From Kallipyga massiliensis ph2 (GTDB lineage: Bacteria; Bacillota; Clostridia; Tissierellales; Peptoniphilaceae), in the NCBI RefSeq assembly GCF_000311985.1, contig NZ_HE978585.1, positions 829,226 to 893,225 on the forward strand: a DNA stretch of 64,000 nucleotides. The letters run 5' to 3'. The stretch's first letter is position 1. The number at the start of each line of letters is the position of its first letter. A program made the position numbers and the translations under genes. The notes below the pieces were generated by a model. The model made no database searches, was not told the origin of the DNA, and saw nothing but the letters and a program-made list of their open reading frames with translations. Below, one piece after another: positions 61,501 to 64,000 of the stretch.

Positions 61501-61841
61501 TAGCGATGTCCGGCGCCGAAAATATTTTTGAAGGCGATGGCAAATCCGAATTCATGAATTTAAGCACGGAAGAAATGTTGGCGCGGGATCCGGATATTAT
61601 CTTGCGAACCGTCCACGCCATGCCGGAGGTGGTGAACGAAATGTTCCGCAAAGAGTTTGAGGAAAACACCATCTGGAAGAATTTCCGTGCGGTAAAAAAT
61701 GGTAACGTCTATGACTTGGATGCAGGAAGTTTCGGCATGAGCGCTAACTTTGAATATCCGAAGGGGCTGGAACAATTGCGGGAAATTTATACGCAATATA
61801 ACGAGAAAGGCGTTTCGCATGAAAATGACAGCAGCCGTTGA
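58515..61841 (+). CDS. Giant haem-acquisition fusion: NEAT-NEAT-TM-NEAT-TM-IsdE-like binding protein
   Basis: 1108 residues in one unbroken frame (ATG 58515 behind GGGGAGGAG). Order: export signal (1-36, ends KAFAA); NEAT-like domain 1 (about 43-180) and 2 (about 215-345), both with the QPSMGN/RPSMGN motif and Met/His-rich loops; a linker with a strand-rich part (370-490); a membrane helix (496-518, then KKQGKK); a second signal-like helix ending TGHAAAAA (525-553); a third NEAT-like segment (555-715); a helix (746-767); then a complete lipoprotein signal with lipobox LSAC (C791) and an IsdE/FhuD-type binding domain to the end. The latter keeps GMPMNPNMEV (M881, M883) and RTVHAMPE (H1034), the likely Met/His haem ligands of IsdE. 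Normally these are separate proteins. Haem as substrate is inferred. It overlaps the permease gene by 23 bp. Confidence 0.85.
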   Translation: MVLEKHEPRIFWQTVAMVMAFALLIVSIGTGKAFAAEEKNTFEVPVKLMHAYEKSQPSMGNPAMHQTAVITETKDGADIELQFTALDFMNMHGHLLKLYAWDGEPAPERNDTCKETKVIAEEKDAGLDGKQMVFPSKIVIHRSLLREKEFYVRVRVDAMDSIAGGDGKGEQNARLVFDYSKAPAAPAGAKIAQEAPDAKTPQEEKHTTVNKNYDLSTLKDGNYTVKIDLWHMHEDRPSMGNGSMNHLALIKVKNGKVECQFTVHPMGVSGIIASLITFQYPDEQGNLAFAEAVEKKLEGGKASKFSFPLYKGEEFMHCMVDPNVAAMGNKPVDARLRFYWDTLEKVSDTFVLEGSTETSYGDVYTPPVDQTDEASGIRLLADERVLASGAVLKVEEVKDGALFQKAADFGKKHSLDLKLYKIDFVDDTGSPLKPVRQIRLQFPLPKNAKAEKCQIINFAEDGTPNPLQAKNVEGKMEIVTAADGYYAVAMPQSAAIPAWAFFGASIVFLLVIIALIMRQKKQGKKSTAALALCLIVGLSTQLFFLPVTGHAAAAAPENGSYITRIFGSYLNPETGKTEDGGTQNAAIGEGMVDGVVTPSDPAGGFNSVFQKPAPGEEKYADALIEKRLDGKMFATIRLYLMNFINFSEEDGPFFKVQQKDGTYQKTPYQITKSQMQGVDGINYSDFRFEVPAEKFNCSIEMFVNPMGRAVKYFVISTGELQKGNKDFNDYFAQDDAYYLKKKQQEKMLLIGGGVAVVAIIAAVWFVKKNKTKKQILSAFLLLLLVPSLSACAGKGPVYSERQLPEIGNGIEVPEEYLKDETDLNAVNKDKKSEPEGQERVVCTSVALCEMMNRLDVHLVGRPSTKLHRMPPRYDNTVQIGMPMNPNMEVIYSLKPTVVYCPDTLQDWLKEGFEKHHLPISFVDLRSVEGLYRSVETIGKRFGKSENVQKLLKEYHDFLAEYQEATKGMKKPRVLLLMGLPGSYVVATPRSYVGSLLAMSGAENIFEGDGKSEFMNLSTEEMLARDPDIILRTVHAMPEVVNEMFRKEFEENTIWKNFRAVKNGNVYDLDAGSFGMSANFEYPKGLEQLREIYTQYNEKGVSHENDSSR

Positions 61842-62853
61842 TGCGACTTCTCGACCCGAAGGCAGACGCAGCGCTTTTTTTATCAAACTGCTGGTATTGT
61901 CGGCTGCGTTTGTTGCCCTTTTGGTGTTTTCAGCGATTTTTGGAAGCCTGAAAGTGGGAGTCGTGCAGTTCCTTACCGGTCTTTTTAATGGCAAGGACGA
62001 TCTCGTAAATGCCATCATCGATCTTCGCTTTCCGCGTATTTTGATCTCTGCTTTGGCAGGAGCGGCCTTAGCTTGCTCAGGATGCCTTTTGCAGGCATGC
62101 CTTAAGAATCCCTTGGCGGACCCGGGCATTATCGGCGTTTCGGGTGGCGCTCAATTTATGGATCTTCTGATCGGCATGGTGTTACCGCAGTTATTCTATG
62201 CCAAGCCGCTGTTTTCGTTTTTAGGCGGTGCGTTAGGCTTCGGACTCGTCTACGTTTTATCGGTTAGAGATGGTTTGAAACCGCTTCGCATCATCTTAAC
62301 GGGCATAGCGATCAATGCAATGTTTTTAGGCTTGGTATCGGGGCTCAAGTACTTTACGGGGCAATTGATGGGGGCGGCGCCTGGGTTAAGCCTTGTGAAT
62401 ATCAATATGAAGGGCTGGCAGGACGTTGGCTTTCTGTTGACCTATATTCCGGCTGGCCTTGTTGCGGCGATTCTTTGCGCGCGCTTGTGTGACCTATTGT
62501 TGTTGGAGGAAAAAACCGTGTCCGGCTTGGGAGTACGTGTTGGCAGAATACGTTTTATTGTATCCATAATCGCTGTATTTTTGGCTTCGATCGCTTCTTC
62601 TATTGTCGGGATTATTTCCTTCTTGGCTCTGATTGTGCCTCATTTGGCGCGGACGCTCGTAGGAAATGCACATCGCAGATTGCTGCCCTTTGCTTCTCTG
62701 CTGGGGGCATTTATCTTCCTGTTTTTCGATACGCTGGGAAGAACAGTGTTTGCCCCGGTCGAAGTGCCGGCATCCATCTTCATGATGGTAATTGGCGGCC
62801 CGGTTTTCATTCTGCTCTTTCGAAAGGGGGATCGCATTGGCTATGGGAAATAA
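61819..62853 (+). CDS. FecCD-type haem/iron ABC permease
   Basis: 344 residues with about ten hydrophobic helices. Family motifs: LRFPRILISALAGAALACSG near 70-89, LLQACLKNPLADPGIIGVSGG near 91-111, the GAISF-like GIISFLALIVPHLAR near 260, and a final IGGPVFILLFRKG. In the fusion-protein operon it would be the channel for the substrate of the IsdE-like domain (IsdF role). AAAGG lies 9 bp before ATG 61819, inside the end of the fusion gene. It overlaps the ATPase gene. Confidence 0.9.
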   Translation: MKMTAAVDATSRPEGRRSAFFIKLLVLSAAFVALLVFSAIFGSLKVGVVQFLTGLFNGKDDLVNAIIDLRFPRILISALAGAALACSGCLLQACLKNPLADPGIIGVSGGAQFMDLLIGMVLPQLFYAKPLFSFLGGALGFGLVYVLSVRDGLKPLRIILTGIAINAMFLGLVSGLKYFTGQLMGAAPGLSLVNINMKGWQDVGFLLTYIPAGLVAAILCARLCDLLLLEEKTVSGLGVRVGRIRFIVSIIAVFLASIASSIVGIISFLALIVPHLARTLVGNAHRRLLPFASLLGAFIFLFFDTLGRTVFAPVEVPASIFMMVIGGPVFILLFRKGDRIGYGK

Positions 62854-63628
62854 GGATCTTCTTTTTAAAGTGCAGCATATGGATTTTGCCTATCCGGAAG
62901 CGCCTCTGCTTTTCAAGGATTTTTCTTTGGCACTGCCGAAAGGTGAGGTGATCGCCATAGTTGGACAAAACGGATGCGGTAAGAGCAGCTTACTGAATCT
63001 TTTAGCGAAAAATCTGCACCCGAGCAACGGAGCCATAGTATTGGAAAATCGTTCGTTGGACACCTTCAACAAGCGAGAATTTGCGAAACAGGTGGGCATG
63101 GTGCATCAACAAAACCATGCACCTTCGGATTTGATGGTTGAGGAATTGGTTTCCTATGGACGAACTCCCCATAAATCACTCTTTACTTCTCGTCTGTCTG
63201 TGAAGGACTGGGAAGTTATCGATCGCGTCCTGCAATGGACAGGTGTAGAGGATCTGAGAAAACGCCCGATTGGCACACTTTCGTATGGGCAACTGCAACG
63301 CGTCTGGATAGCCATGTCTTTGGCACAGGAAACTAAGATTCTCTTCTTAGATGAACCTACAAATTTTTTGGATATTCGTTTTCAAATTGAAATTCTGAAA
63401 CTGGTGCGTTGGCTCAATCGCGAACAGGACATGAGCATCATCATGGTGCTGCATGATATCAATCAGGCCACGGCCTTCAGTGACCGCATCGTAGCCTTGA
63501 AAGCGGGAAAACTGCTCTTTAACGATGCGGTACAAGAATTCTTACAACCTAGCATTTTACGTGAGGTTTATGACATAGACCTTGAGATAGTTCATACAGG
63601 TCAGGTCGATCTGGTAAAGACGGTCTGA
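62837..63628 (+). CDS. Haem/iron ABC transporter ATPase (FepC type)
   Basis: 263 residues. Walker A GQNGCGKSSL near 38-47, a signature that departs from LSGGQ (GTLSYGQLQRVWIAMSLAQ) and Walker B ILFLDEPTNFLDI, then the H-loop VLHDINQA. FepC-type ATPases work with FecCD permeases. AAGGGGG is 6 bp before TTG 62837 but 12 bp before ATG 62843, so the TTG is the better start. It overlaps the permease gene by 17 bp. Confidence 0.9.
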   Translation: MAMGNKDLLFKVQHMDFAYPEAPLLFKDFSLALPKGEVIAIVGQNGCGKSSLLNLLAKNLHPSNGAIVLENRSLDTFNKREFAKQVGMVHQQNHAPSDLMVEELVSYGRTPHKSLFTSRLSVKDWEVIDRVLQWTGVEDLRKRPIGTLSYGQLQRVWIAMSLAQETKILFLDEPTNFLDIRFQIEILKLVRWLNREQDMSIIMVLHDINQATAFSDRIVALKAGKLLFNDAVQEFLQPSILREVYDIDLEIVHTGQVDLVKTV

Positions 63629-63673
63629 CAGGGCGAGTCCATATGGATTCAATGTATTGAAAGGAGATCTTCG

Positions 63674-64000
63674 ATGGATAATAAGCGCAAAGGCACAAAT
63701 ATCCAAACGTGGACGAGAAAGGGACTGAGCTTTTTAATGGCCCTTCTTTTTTGCGTAACAACGGTCTTCTCCGTGCCGACGGTAAGTTTTGCCGCGGAGG
63801 GAGAGGAAACGGCACAGACGGCAACTGAGGAACAAACTTTGTCATCCGAAGAAGCATCTGTCGTCTTCAAGAGAGATTCTCAGGATAGTGAAAATCGGGA
63901 GTCTGCAACAGAGAATGAGGCGGAGGAGAACGAAGCAGAGATTAAGAACGCAGAAAATACGTTAAAGAATTCCGTTTCTGCTTTGCAGAATCCACAGCCC
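63674..64000 (+). CDS. Secreted protein, N-terminal part only (runs off the window)
   Basis: 109 codons visible. AAGGAG sits 7 bp before ATG 63674. A long signal peptide of the surface-protein type (WTRKGLSFLMALLFCVTTVFS, cleavage near SFAA) leads to a Glu/Asn/Thr-rich, low-complexity mature start, as in wall-anchored proteins of Gram-positives. It starts 45 bp after the ATPase gene, so it probably belongs to the same operon. A haem-binding or haemoprotein-binding surface protein would fit, but no domain is visible yet. Confidence 0.75.
   Translation, partial: MDNKRKGTNIQTWTRKGLSFLMALLFCVTTVFSVPTVSFAAEGEETAQTATEEQTLSSEEASVVFKRDSQDSENRESATENEAEENEAEIKNAENTLKNSVSALQNPQP

Overview
The window looks like the chromosome of a low-oxygen Firmicute of the clostridial/Tissierellia (Peptoniphilaceae-like) type. 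The pointers are AsrAB-type anaerobic redox subunits, a PyrR-attenuated pyr operon with PyrD-1B/PyrK and a pyrI gene, rhodanese-less ThiI beside its own cysteine desulfurase, YlmH, a CWB2 cell-wall protein, a sortase-type surface adhesin and NEAT-domain haem uptake. None of the 15 tRNA genes encodes its CCA end. The genus is inference; there is no rRNA in the window.

Layout. 1-4.4 kb: MTA/SAH deaminase, a fused AcpS-NnrD protein, an EndoA/MazF-type RNase without antitoxin, and map. 4.4-5.7 kb: twelve tRNA genes behind one strong promoter. 5.6-12.9 kb: an AT-richer accessory region with two decayed IS30 copies, a duplicated tRNA-Phe locus, an XRE regulator, secreted proteins, a nitrilase-like hydrolase, a truncated ABC exporter and the tail of an MsmX-like sugar ATPase. 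13-19.6 kb: malQ, a YitT protein, ylmH, acpP, tRNA-Trp/Ile and asrAB. 19.6-20.4 kb: noncoding repeats. 20.4-26.9 kb (minus strand): pyrRCKDFEBI behind a PyrR attenuator. 26.9-34 kb: YprB-like nuclease, nifS/thiI, DUF697 and CWB2 proteins, apt, tpx. 34-38 kb: potABCD and holA. 39-42.7 kb: a pair of ABC exporters. 42.8-49 kb: a galactose regulon (mglBAC, mutarotase-like protein, galK) with a cre-like site. 49-53.8 kb (minus): femX-type gene, fruK, fruA and a lipid kinase. 54-57.7 kb: a large isopeptide/Cna-B-type adhesin and an aldo/keto reductase. 57.8-64 kb: a transposase remnant, then a haem-acquisition locus of different composition.

The most unusual part is the haem locus. One 1108-residue open frame joins what are normally separate proteins: two NEAT-like domains, a membrane span, a second export signal with a third NEAT-like segment, another span, and then an internal lipoprotein signal with an IsdE-like haem-binding protein. 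FecCD-type permease and ATPase genes follow in overlapping frames. A near-consensus promoter precedes the operon, with two copies of the palindrome TTAGC-N4-GCTAA, one at the expected transcription start and one in the leader; this looks like metal- or haem-responsive repression.

A second theme is noncoding. At least three intergenic regions carry arrays of hairpins whose GC-rich stems differ from place to place while the roughly 20-base centre keeps a GCGAAAT-like core. A fourth region has one arm of a terminator-like hairpin repeated four times with a 32-bp period beyond pyrI.
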